From Vibrio ostreicida (lineage in GTDB: Bacteria; Pseudomonadota; Gammaproteobacteria; Enterobacterales; Vibrionaceae): a stretch of DNA of 64,000 nt. Below are positions 55,561-63,931 of the stretch, in pieces; position 1 is the stretch's first letter, and each line of letters begins with the position of its first letter. Where the stretch lies: assembly GCF_013074385.2 (NCBI RefSeq), contig NZ_JABEYA020000010.1, positions 38,879-102,878 of the forward strand, given 5' to 3'. The notes under the pieces are model-generated. The model was not told the DNA's origin and searched no databases. It saw nothing but the letters and a program-made list of their open reading frames with translations. The translations under genes and the position numbers were made by a program.

Positions 55561-57372
55561 TTACCGAGATGTAAACTGCAGAGACACAAGCCTTTGATAT
55601 AGAGGGCAGCTTTGCATTAAGGATTCATGATCGCCACGGTCAACCAATCGACCGTGCTCCAGCACTGCAATATTGTCGGCATGTTTAATGGTCGATAATC
55701 GGTGGGCAATAATCAGGGTCGTCCGGTTTTGCATCAAAGCCTCCAGCGCTTGCTGAACCTGATGCTCGCTCTCACTGTCTAACGCACTGGTCGCTTCATC
55801 CAATAATAAAATGTCAGGGTCTTTCAGAATCGCCCGGGCAATCGCAATACGCTGACGTTGCCCACCAGATAATCGCACGCCTCGCTCCCCCAAAAAGCTA
55901 TGATAGCCTTGAGGCAGTTGGGTGATAAACTCATGAGCGTGGGCTTTTTTTGCCGCTTCCACGACCTGATCATCCGTCGCTTGAGGGTTACCATAGCGAA
56001 TATTGTGGAAGACATCATGACTAAACAACGCCGGTTGCTGAGGCACTAAAGCCATCTTTTGTCTGAGATCCTGAGGATCAAGAGCACGAATATCCACCCC
56101 TCCGAGTCTCACCTCACCCGCCTGCGGATCATAAAACCGCTGAAGCAATTCAAACAAGGTCGTTTTACCGGCTCCTGAAGGGCCAACCAACGCCAGAACC
56201 TCACCCTCTTCAACGGTTAGAGTCAGATGTTCAATGGCCGCGAGGTTCGGTCTGGAGGGATAATAAAACTGGACTTCTCGAAAAGCCACATCGCTAGCCA
56301 GAGTCTCAACCAACGGTTGTTGCTCGATCGGCGCCAAAATAAGACTGTCCACTTTAAGTAACTCTATCAACCTTTCTGTTGCACCCGCAGCCCTTTGTAA
56401 CTCACCCATCACTTCAGATAAAGTCGCCAGAGAGGAAGCCACCATAATCGCGTAAAAAACAAACGCCGCCAGATCGCCACCTGACATCACACCTGTAATG
56501 ACATCATTACCGCCGACCCAAAGCATCCCTGAAATCGCACTGAATACAATCACGATCACGCCTGATATTAGTATTGCCCTCTGCTTGACCCGGCGACGCC
56601 CTATCTCAAAAGCACGTTCAACTTCTTGGGCAAAACACGCTTTTTCCTGCGCTTCACGGCTATAACTTTGCACCGTTTTAATCTGTTCAATCGCTTCACC
56701 CACATAACTCCCCACATTGGCCATAGAATCTTGGCTCTTACGTGACAGCACTCTTACCCGCCGTCCGTAGAAAAGGATAGGCACAAGGATGAAGGGAACA
56801 CTTGCCAACACAATGAGTGTCAGCTTTATATTGGTCGCAAAGAGCATAATCAAGGCGCCCAGACACATCAATGCACTGCGCATGGCCATAGAAAAGGAAG
56901 AACCAATAATACTTTGCAACAGGGTCGTATCGGTCGTAATGCGTGACATGATGTCACCGCTGCCGTTCGTTTCAAAATAACTGGGGTGCAAGGTAATGAC
57001 ATGATTAAACACGGCAAGTCGGATATCGGCACTGACCCGCTCTCCCACCGAAGACACCAGATAAAAACGGAAAAAAGTACCAATGGCAATCAATACGGTG
57101 ATCGCGAGAATCATCTGAATTGCATGGTTCAGTTGTTCAGAGGACTGCTGAGCGAATCCTTGATCAATCAAGAATCGCACCCCCTGACCAACAGAAAGCG
57201 TCAAGGAAGCCGTGAAAACCAGTGCAATTAGAGCCGCAATCACTTTCCATTTATGAGGCCGAATAAAATGAGCTAACTCAATAAGAATACCTAGGTTTTT
57301 ACGCTTTGTATCCGATTCGGAATGAGGTCGCTTCGGCTTGTTATTTGCCAATATATCCTCGCGACTGTCCAT
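55561..57372 (-). CDS. MsbA/LmrA-like ABC exporter
   Basis: A 603-residue half-transporter. The membrane domain (about 25-325) has six spans. The ATPase has Walker A GPSGAGKTT, signature LSGGQRQRIA, Walker B ILLLDEATSALD and the H-loop IIAHRLSTI. All motifs are standard, so a homodimeric exporter of lipids or drugs is likely. The frame opens 39 bases earlier, but the ATG at 57372 (MDSREDILANN) is the better start. It is not close in sequence to the YbtP/YbtQ-like pair and is separated from it, so I do not link it to the siderophore. Confidence 0.9.
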   Translation of the reverse strand: MDSREDILANNKPKRPHSESDTKRKNLGILIELAHFIRPHKWKVIAALIALVFTASLTLSVGQGVRFLIDQGFAQQSSEQLNHAIQMILAITVLIAIGTFFRFYLVSSVGERVSADIRLAVFNHVITLHPSYFETNGSGDIMSRITTDTTLLQSIIGSSFSMAMRSALMCLGALIMLFATNIKLTLIVLASVPFILVPILFYGRRVRVLSRKSQDSMANVGSYVGEAIEQIKTVQSYSREAQEKACFAQEVERAFEIGRRRVKQRAILISGVIVIVFSAISGMLWVGGNDVITGVMSGGDLAAFVFYAIMVASSLATLSEVMGELQRAAGATERLIELLKVDSLILAPIEQQPLVETLASDVAFREVQFYYPSRPNLAAIEHLTLTVEEGEVLALVGPSGAGKTTLFELLQRFYDPQAGEVRLGGVDIRALDPQDLRQKMALVPQQPALFSHDVFHNIRYGNPQATDDQVVEAAKKAHAHEFITQLPQGYHSFLGERGVRLSGGQRQRIAIARAILKDPDILLLDEATSALDSESEHQVQQALEALMQNRTTLIIAHRLSTIKHADNIAVLEHGRLVDRGDHESLMQSCPLYQRLVSLQFTSR

Positions 57373-57553
57373 AAATACGCCTTTTTTTAATGGCCGTTCA
57401 GGCAACAACACCGCTCAGATGAGATAAGTATTTTCGTGCTGACTTGGCAGGGGAACTCATGAAAGCTTAACACTCGATGTTTTGTTCAAGCAATAAGGTG
57501 GCTTGTATTTAACCCGTTGCAAAGCAAATCCGACCAAATCTAAGATGAAGCGC

Positions 57554-57829
57554 TTATGGTTTTTCTGTGGCAAAGAGGCCAAAGGTCAAGAGATTCAACG
57601 TCTCTGCAACGCTTTCAAGTGAGCGAAGAATTTGTCGGGTTGGTGGGTTGTTGAGTAGAGCTTCACCATCCATCCCTCTACTGTGATTGTTAGGCGAATC
57701 CTTAATGGCCTCAGGCGGAGAAACGACTTGCTCTGGCAAGGGTGAAGGTGTTTCTAGAGGTTTCGGTGGACTTGAACAGGCAACCAAGGTAACAACAAGA
57801 CACGCCACCATCATCATTTTTTTGGTCAT
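57554..57829 (-). CDS. Small proline-rich lipoprotein
   Basis: A 91-residue protein with a signal ending in LVTLVACSS (lipobox, Cys18) and a proline-rich stretch (PPKPLETPSPLPEQVVSPPEA) after it. The C-terminal third (RQILRSLESVAETLNLLTFGL) may form an amphipathic helix. The frame can be extended upstream to 57904, but the ATG at 57829 gives a proper signal. It lies 75 bases after the anchored protein gene on the same strand and may belong to the lipase transcript. Its function is unknown. Confidence 0.68.
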   Translation of the reverse strand: MTKKMMMVACLVVTLVACSSPPKPLETPSPLPEQVVSPPEAIKDSPNNHSRGMDGEALLNNPPTRQILRSLESVAETLNLLTFGLFATEKP

Positions 57830-57904
57830 CAATCCGATCTCTAATATAAAACGCTGTACAATTATAAAGAGACTTTCCATCCTAATCCAGCCCAATGAGT
57901 CCAT

Positions 57905-58942
57905 CTAAAGGAGTTGCTGCAAGAAAGTCAGTTGCTGCTTCTCTTGCTCCGTCATCTGATAAGCGTCATCAGACAGCGAGTCCGTATCAAACGTACCAAC
58001 TGGATAAGCCTTAGACTCGCTTTTTCCATATCCGGCTTTTTCTCCCGGATAACTGGACATACGTTCTATCATCACATCGCGTAACTCCAAGGCATTCGAA
58101 CCAGACGGCAATACCCCTTTAAAAACTTTCAACTCCATATTCTGTAGACCTGTAGACAATCGCTGCTTCTCAACCAGTGAGGCGATGGCCCCACCTCCAC
58201 TTTGATAGAGATTCGCTCTCACGCGATAAATGCCAGCCTTTCCAACGTCCAATATCATCGGCACCTTCATGTCTGGACCTTGTGCATAGCCTTCGCCAAC
58301 GTCGGACACACTGGCAACGGAATGATACAAGCGGATGTCAGCACTGACTACATCTTGCCCCTGTTCAAAATCGACTCGGGCAATGAGCCGAATCTCTTGT
58401 GGCCAACTTTGGTTCGGCACAATACCCCATTGCCCATCATCTGATACGTGTGATTGCAATACGCTTTGCGTTTCGACTGAAACAATATCCAGCTGAGCCG
58501 TTGTGCTTGCAGCCTGTGACCTAAGTTCAACCTCTATAACCTCAGGAAAGAAATAGCGGTACTTTGCCAAGCTCAGCGACGCCGTGACTTTTCCATTCAG
58601 TACAGGCGTCTCGACACTGTCGAAATCATTCCAGCTAAGGTAAGGGCTGTGCGCATCAGTAATCGGTTGTGAATAGGAAGGATATTGCAAAGACTGTTGA
58701 TGCAACAACGCGACCTGCTGCAAAGACGCTTGGCTTGATTCAAGCAAGCGCGTTGATTGAGGTGCCGTTGGTATAGAGGTAAGCTTACTGACTTTATTTT
58801 GCATCAAGGCCATAGAGCCACCTCGATCTGTGCTTGTCTGAGACGCCGCATATTGTGAGGTATCAACCGCCTCTGGCCAAAACCAAAAACCGAACACCCC
58901 AGCAAACAATAACCCTATCACGAGTAAATACTTGCTCTGCAT
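57905..58942 (-). CDS. Membrane-anchored beta-rich protein of unknown function next to a lipase
   Basis: A 345-residue protein with one N-terminal span (about 4-21) and a periplasmic part. It has a conserved-looking block LLHQQSLQYPSYSQPI (about 79-94), then a beta-rich region (about 110-300). I do not recognise the family; DUF4785-like is possible from memory of the YPSYSQPI pattern. It lies 52 bases after the lipase gene, the place where lipase-specific foldases (Lif) are found, and it has the same anchor-plus-periplasmic build and length. However, the foldase motif and its helical pattern are absent. It could be an unrelated accessory factor for the lipase. Confidence 0.65.
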   Translation of the reverse strand: MQSKYLLVIGLLFAGVFGFWFWPEAVDTSQYAASQTSTDRGGSMALMQNKVSKLTSIPTAPQSTRLLESSQASLQQVALLHQQSLQYPSYSQPITDAHSPYLSWNDFDSVETPVLNGKVTASLSLAKYRYFFPEVIEVELRSQAASTTAQLDIVSVETQSVLQSHVSDDGQWGIVPNQSWPQEIRLIARVDFEQGQDVVSADIRLYHSVASVSDVGEGYAQGPDMKVPMILDVGKAGIYRVRANLYQSGGGAIASLVEKQRLSTGLQNMELKVFKGVLPSGSNALELRDVMIERMSSYPGEKAGYGKSESKAYPVGTFDTDSLSDDAYQMTEQEKQQLTFLQQLL

Positions 58943-58994
58943 AGATCGCTCCCTCCTTTCAATCGCCGGGACCTTTGTCCCGGCTTATCCGAGA

Positions 58995-60047
58995 TCAATG
59001 TAATCCGACAGCAATTTCAGACATCGTGCTCCGGTTAGATCCTTGCACATAAAGATATTGGGTCCCCCACCAGCTTTTTGCCTTGTAGGTTTGTATCTCA
59101 ACAGATTGGCCATCGGCTAATGCAATTTGCGACATGCTTGAGGTAACCTTACCTTTATGCTTCTCCCCGACAACATCACTATGACTGTAGCCGTTACCCA
59201 TGATAAACGGGTAGTGCTCAGGCATGAAACTGGACACCCCTCTGTTTTGGGAAACCATTTTCCCGTTCATCGCTAAACGAGTCGAACAGCTATTGTATCG
59301 CCCTGGATCCGCGGCACCACAAGCGGAATGTGCAGCCACTACGCCGTCATCGTTACCGGGCAGGAAGACCGATGTGGTTTTCAAGTAGTCAGTGCCATTT
59401 CCAACAAAACGTATTCGCGGAATACGGTGTTCAGACAGTCGTGCAATCTGACGTGCGTTGGAAACTTTTAAGTCATTGAGCACACCCGCATTCTCTTTAT
59501 TAGGCATCTCGCCCAGCCACAAAGCCAGTGCATAACGCATTGCTTCATTCAGCACGCCACCACCTTCAAAAACATTAACCAAGATATCGCTAAGTTCAGA
59601 GCCTCCTCCCGCTCCTGCGAAATCGAAAGTGGCGACGATATTAAGCGGCGTTAAACCGGCACTCGACAACCAATTGGCTTGATTATCAAGAATATAGCGT
59701 GCGACCAGATCCCCAGTTGAATGGGTGACAAACACACACCCTGGCTGGCAAACACGATCTCTTGATAACTCCTGTAACTTTGGCCAAGCATATTCACTCG
59801 AAATTTTCCCTTCTACTCGTTCATAAGCAGGCCAGTCAATTCGAGCCTCTGAATACTGTAACCAATAGTCTTTCCAGTAGTCTTCCCCTTCTCTTTCCAC
59901 CTGCGCTTTATCGGGTTTCGATTGAAGTTGATCCGACTGAAAACCGTGTATTAACACAACTTTGTAGTCTCCAATGGCGGCTTGCGTGGCACCAGAGGTG
60001 ATGAACATTAAGGCTATCGAAGTCATTTTCGCAATTACTTTCATCAT
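58995..60047 (-). CDS. Secreted alpha/beta-hydrolase lipase
   Basis: A 351-residue exported hydrolase. The signal peptide (1-23) ends in GATQA. The mature protein starts with VVLIHGFQSDQ (oxyanion HG), and the nucleophile elbow is VFVTHSTGDLVARYI, a THSTG in place of the usual GxSxG. The end of the protein has a possible catalytic His region (EHYPFIMGNGYSHSD), and an Asp in PGNDDGVV. Four cysteines are present (two near RVCQPGC). The start at 60047 has an AAAGGTAAAC ribosome-binding site; a frame from 60107 lacks the signal at its N-terminus. It is followed by the anchored protein and a lipoprotein. Substrate is probably an ester lipid or polymer. Confidence 0.8.
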   Translation of the reverse strand: MMKVIAKMTSIALMFITSGATQAAIGDYKVVLIHGFQSDQLQSKPDKAQVEREGEDYWKDYWLQYSEARIDWPAYERVEGKISSEYAWPKLQELSRDRVCQPGCVFVTHSTGDLVARYILDNQANWLSSAGLTPLNIVATFDFAGAGGGSELSDILVNVFEGGGVLNEAMRYALALWLGEMPNKENAGVLNDLKVSNARQIARLSEHRIPRIRFVGNGTDYLKTTSVFLPGNDDGVVAAHSACGAADPGRYNSCSTRLAMNGKMVSQNRGVSSFMPEHYPFIMGNGYSHSDVVGEKHKGKVTSSMSQIALADGQSVEIQTYKAKSWWGTQYLYVQGSNRSTMSEIAVGLH

Positions 60048-60764
60048 GTTGTTTACCTTTTCGTCCTGAAATATGCTTTTTACTTTGACGCTGTAAGCAA
60101 AATTCAAACATCGAAACCACTTCGCTCGAACCTATACAGTTAGTAGCCTGTCTCGTTTTATTCAAATCATCAGATGAGAGCTTTTGCGTCAGGTTAAAAA
60201 AACAACAGTCACTCCTGCAAAAAGTGATACGTAAATCACATTTATCTATTTATTTATTGTCTTAGGTATCTTTTGCTGCTTTATCGTCACTTAAATGAAA
60301 TATTTTATTGATAGACGAAATAGCAACATAGCTGAATATAAATGCGAAAAGGTCGATTAATCAGCTATCTAGAATAGACTGATGCCCATCAGTCTACGAA
60401 CTGACTCAGCCGTGTTCTAGGTAGCGCAGAGTCCAGTAGAAGTAAGCCTCTACTTGAACACCATGGTGAAATACATTTTTACTTTCAATGGCATACCGTG
60501 CTCCAGATATTGTTCATGTGTTAAAGCCACAGGGAAACACCTAATTAAACCCTTAAAAAACAACTCGTTTAATAACATTATCGATCTCAATATTCCTGAT
60601 ACTATCAGGTGAATAAAAAAGAGAACAATAATTACATTAAAATAGATTACACGCTCTATTTTTGCGACGAGATCTAGGTTTACTTAAGGTTACACCTAGC
60701 TGTAACAATTAATATTCGCTTTATGATGTAAGGTTTTTTCACACAATGATAAAAAGCATTAAAA
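60048..60764. other. AT-rich intergenic region
   Basis: About 717 bases lie between divergent genes. They are clearly richer in A/T than the siderophore genes, like the SDR gene that follows. I found no open frame with a ribosome-binding site, RNA gene, inverted repeat or Fur-like box. This long gap could mark the left end of a transferred segment. Confidence 0.5.
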
Positions 60765-61571
60765 ATGAACTTCAAAAAACGACATGTTGTTATTACGGGT
60801 GGTTCTACAGGAATAGGATTTTCCATCGCTAAATCGTTTGCAATGAAAGGAGCCAACTTACATTTGATTGCAAGAAACAAAGAAAACTTAATAAAATCAA
60901 AAAAACAACTGAGTATCGTAAATTCAGAGATCAATATAGAAACCTATGCTATCGACCTAAAAAACCTATCTGATATTGAACGGAAAATTCAGTCTATCGG
61001 AACCACCCATGGTATAGATTTAATCATTAATAACGCTGGCGTCGAGGCTTATGGAAAGTTCGAGGACCTTGATGAAGAAACGCTCAGGCATGTTTTTGAG
61101 GTCAATTATTGGGGTGCTGTGAATGTGACCAGAGCAGCGATCCCATTCTTGAAAAAAAGCCCAATAGGTAATATCAGCTTTGTTTCAAGTGTTGCTGGAT
61201 ACCTTGGTGCGTGTGGCTACGTCAGCTATGCGCCTACCAAATTTGCACTTACAGGCTTTGCTGAGTGTTTAAGAATGGAAATGAAACCTTTTAATATCAG
61301 CGTCAATATTGTATTTCCACCCGATACAGATACCAACATGTATACCAGAGAGAAGATGTTTCAAATACCAGAAGCAAAAGCACTGAGTAAACATGGAAAA
61401 GTCATTAGCCCAGACATCGTCGCGGATAAACTTATAACATCGATTATTAATGGTAAATTTGAAGTGCTTTGCAATAAGGAAAGCATAATTATAAAGGTTA
61501 TCAAGAATATTTTTCCTTACGCCTATTACAGAACAATAGATAAAATAACATCTGTAGATTTAAAACATTAG
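60765..61571 (+). CDS. Short-chain dehydrogenase resembling 3-ketodihydrosphingosine reductase (KDSR)
   Basis: A 268-residue SDR. The cofactor motif is ITGGSTGIGFSIA (residues 10-22), with NNAG at about 90, and the catalytic Ser-Tyr-Lys in SSVAGYLG and SYAPTKFAL. The following stretch MKPFNISVNIVFPPDTDT contains the PPDTDT motif that I know as typical of 3-ketosphinganine reductases, which is more specific than a general SDR match. The hydrophobic C-terminus (VIKNIFPYAYYR) could bind membrane. The gene is AT-rich compared with its neighbours and has no clear ribosome-binding site. It precedes the oxoamine synthase by 28 bases. The expected reaction is reduction of the 3-keto group of a long-chain amino ketone. 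Confidence 0.82.
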   Translation: MNFKKRHVVITGGSTGIGFSIAKSFAMKGANLHLIARNKENLIKSKKQLSIVNSEINIETYAIDLKNLSDIERKIQSIGTTHGIDLIINNAGVEAYGKFEDLDEETLRHVFEVNYWGAVNVTRAAIPFLKKSPIGNISFVSSVAGYLGACGYVSYAPTKFALTGFAECLRMEMKPFNISVNIVFPPDTDTNMYTREKMFQIPEAKALSKHGKVISPDIVADKLITSIINGKFEVLCNKESIIIKVIKNIFPYAYYRTIDKITSVDLKH

Positions 61572-61599
61572 ATCAATATTATTAAAAGGAACGTTACAC

Positions 61600-62931
61600 A
61601 TGGAAAAAAGACTTAATGACTTTTATCTTTACGCTAAAGATATGGTCAATAACAATATCGCCCATTTAGATTTGGACGATATTTTTGATGATGGAAAATA
61701 CCTTTCTCTCGATGGTCATAAAATGCGTAACTATGGTTCGTGTAGTTACCTCTGCGTAGAAAACGACGTAAGACTAAAATACGCAGCGATTGAAGAAATC
61801 GAAAGAACTGGAACGCAACTATCAGCCTCGCGGGCTTACATGTCCCATCCATTATACAAAACCCTAGAAACCAAACTTGACCGTTTGTTTGGCGGCCATG
61901 TTTTGCTCACGTCCACCACCACTCTTGGTCACATGAGTGCTTTACCTGTTCTAGTTGAAAAAGGCGATCTATTGATCGTTGACCAACAAGCTCATTCCAG
62001 TATTCAGTTATCAGCCAAAGTCGTCGCGGCCTCGGGTGCAGAAGTCCGAATCATCAAACATAATGACGTACAAGCCGTTGAATCACTCTTAAAAGAGGGC
62101 CAGCACTACCGTAAAATCTGGTTCGCAACAGACGGAGTCTTTAGCATGTATGGTGATCTCGCCCCGTTAGACGAACTTCGTACTATGCTGACTCAGTATG
62201 ACAACTTTTGGCTCTATATTGATGACGCCCATGGTGCTGGTTGGCGCGGTAAGCACGGTAAAGGATATGTATTGGGTGAACACGATCTTGATGAAAAGTC
62301 TGTCGTCGCAATTTCGTTCTCGAAATGCTTCGGTGTCGCAGGCGGTGGCATTGTCCTACCCAATAAAGAATTGTATGAATTGGTCCGTTATTGCGGCCCT
62401 GCATTTTCTTTTGGAGGGCCTCTACAACCAGCAAATCTAGCCGCACTGAACGCGTCACTCGATCTTTTTATGAGCGAAGAATTAGAAACGCTACAAACAC
62501 AACTGTTTGACCTCATCAATTACTTCAATCAAAAAGTGAGCGATCATGGGTTACCTTTGATTGCTGAAACCTCCAGCCCAATTCGCTTCATCGCGATAGG
62601 AAATGAGCTGGTCACACGTGATGTCATTAACGACCTAATGAGAAAAGGCATCTACGTCAATATTGGGGCTTTTCCAGCCGTCGGGAAAGGTAAATCTGGT
62701 TTGCGCATTGCACTGAATATTTCTCATACTAACGATGATATTGATGCGCTGTGCAATCACATTTGTGATAGCCTCAAACTTCGCCTCACCAAAGAATCCG
62801 AGCAGCTGGGCGCTGGCTATACTGAGCACGTTCTTCTGCCCGCATTTGCGAAAGAAATCTCTCAGAAAAGCGCCATCAACAAAATATTGAACGCGTCATG
62901 GAGCCAAACCTCTCTTGAGGAGAACCGATAA
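61600..62931 (+). CDS. Alpha-oxoamine synthase (PLP-dependent acyl-CoA/ACP:amino acid acyltransferase)
   Basis: A 443-residue fold-type I PLP enzyme of the serine palmitoyltransferase/AONS/KBL/CqsA group. Motifs include NYGSCSYLCV at the start, GTQLSASRAYMSHPLY, IDDAHGAGWRGKHGKGYVLGEH, and the PLP lysine in SFSKCFGVAGGG (Lys242). It would condense an amino acid with an acyl thioester, releasing CO2 and leaving an amino ketone. The IDDAHGAGW and SFSKCFG variants differ from classical BioF, Kbl and CqsA, so I do not name one. The neighbouring KDSR-like reductase points to a long-chain base (sphingoid-like) product. An AAGGA site supports the start. No acyl carrier protein gene is visible near it. 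Confidence 0.85.
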   Translation: MEKRLNDFYLYAKDMVNNNIAHLDLDDIFDDGKYLSLDGHKMRNYGSCSYLCVENDVRLKYAAIEEIERTGTQLSASRAYMSHPLYKTLETKLDRLFGGHVLLTSTTTLGHMSALPVLVEKGDLLIVDQQAHSSIQLSAKVVAASGAEVRIIKHNDVQAVESLLKEGQHYRKIWFATDGVFSMYGDLAPLDELRTMLTQYDNFWLYIDDAHGAGWRGKHGKGYVLGEHDLDEKSVVAISFSKCFGVAGGGIVLPNKELYELVRYCGPAFSFGGPLQPANLAALNASLDLFMSEELETLQTQLFDLINYFNQKVSDHGLPLIAETSSPIRFIAIGNELVTRDVINDLMRKGIYVNIGAFPAVGKGKSGLRIALNISHTNDDIDALCNHICDSLKLRLTKESEQLGAGYTEHVLLPAFAKEISQKSAINKILNASWSQTSLEENR

Positions 62932-62949
62932 CTGAAGCGATTACATCGC

Positions 62950-62989
62950 GAATAGAGCTGGCGTTCGAGGCGGTTCGTCGGCTCTATTC
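62950..62989. terminator. Hairpin between convergent genes
   Basis: GAATAGAGC at 62950-62958 and GCTCTATTC at 62981-62989 form a perfect 9-bp stem with a 22-base loop. It lies between the stops of the oxoamine synthase and the cysteine dioxygenase. A weak T-rich stretch follows on the plus strand. Confidence 0.6.
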
Positions 62990-62999
62990 TCTTAAGTAT

Positions 63000-63593
63000 T
63001 TATATTTCGTAAAACCACGAATCTTGCTGGAGATCGAGCAGCTCAGGAGAACCGCCTTCGAGTTGATATAAATGAAACTGACGTAGCGGTGGAGAATACA
63101 CATGCAAGGTCACCAAAGGTTCATCGTTGGCCTGAAGGTTGGAAATCTGATGGATATCATTATTTTGACTCACCGTCACACTGCCCTGTTTGAACAGTGA
63201 AGACTGAGATGCATAAATATGACCATTAGCGGCCGTTTCAAACGAAGTCTCCGTTGCTTCACCATACAGTATACGTACCCCACAAGCCGTATTGAGATGG
63301 TCATGGATTTTGCTGCGTTGGCCATTTAGCCAACTCATAAGAAGCACTTCACAATGCTCATTTTTAAATAACCGTTGGCGACAATAGTTTTGTTGGTCAT
63401 AACTCGCCAACGCTTTAATTTCACGTTCATTCACGTCGACATCTTCAAGAATAAAACGAATCGTTGCCAGAGACAGTGGCTTGTTGACCAGCTGAATTTG
63501 TTCCATTAAATCCTGAAAGTTAAGCCGATAATCCCGATCAAGTAACGCGGCTAGTGCTGGCGCTTGTTGCTGAGTCATTGATGAATGTTGCAC
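63000..63593 (-). CDS. Cysteine dioxygenase family protein (CDO type I)
   Basis: A cupin-fold non-heme iron enzyme, about 197 residues, that would oxidise cysteine to cysteine sulfinate. The three iron-binding histidines are present: HDH (103 and 105 counted from the upstream ATG at 63611) and His170 in TLHVYSPP. Arg78, the substrate-carboxylate arginine of the Arg-type CDOs, and Tyr172 are kept. Cys110 is at the place of mammalian Cys93, which bonds to that tyrosine. I place the start at GTG 63593, five bases after GGAGG; ATG 63611 and ATG 63578 are alternatives. It is convergent with the oxoamine synthase gene. Cysteine sulfinate or cysteate could be a substrate for that enzyme, but this is only a suggestion. 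Confidence 0.87.
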   Translation of the reverse strand: MQHSSMTQQQAPALAALLDRDYRLNFQDLMEQIQLVNKPLSLATIRFILEDVDVNEREIKALASYDQQNYCRQRLFKNEHCEVLLMSWLNGQRSKIHDHLNTACGVRILYGEATETSFETAANGHIYASQSSLFKQGSVTVSQNNDIHQISNLQANDEPLVTLHVYSPPLRQFHLYQLEGGSPELLDLQQDSWFYEI

Positions 63594-63931
63594 ATTGTCC
63601 TCCTCACACATCTTGTTACTGGCATATTCGCCCTATTTGTTAATAGATGGTGAATGAATAGACATAATGCTGCATCAAAAGTGTCATACAAGTATTGAAA
63701 TAGTAGACACCTGTCACTACTTTAAATGTAAATTGCAAACGACAACCATGATCAAGTTCCTGCCACGAGCCTTTTCACTGATTTCCCTTAACAAGGACAG
63801 GCACCTTGTAAGCAAAGTATGACGCCCAGCAGAAAAATCAACTCTGCCTCGTAACTACTTATCTTTATTCCGCTTTCTCGAAAAGAAACCGTTACAGTCG
63901 TGACATTCTCATTCCATCCCTAGGCACCATC
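63594..63931. other. Intergenic region upstream of the CDO and transposase genes
   Basis: About 338 bases lie between divergent genes, likely with both promoters. I looked for REP-like palindromes, which often accompany RayT genes, and found none on this side. Confidence 0.5.

Noticed and set aside
57905..58942. Lipase-specific foldase (LifO/LipB)
   Set aside because: The position and size fit, but the foldase motif and the helical build are missing.
60048..60764. Possible small RNA or integration site in the long AT-rich gap
   Set aside because: No tRNA end, direct repeat, terminator-like hairpin with T-run, or integrase was seen.
61600..62931. CqsA (CAI-1 autoinducer synthase)
   Set aside because: The lysine and aspartate motifs (SFSKCFG, IDDAHGAGW) and overall length differ from what I remember of CqsA, and no CqsS sensor gene is next to it.
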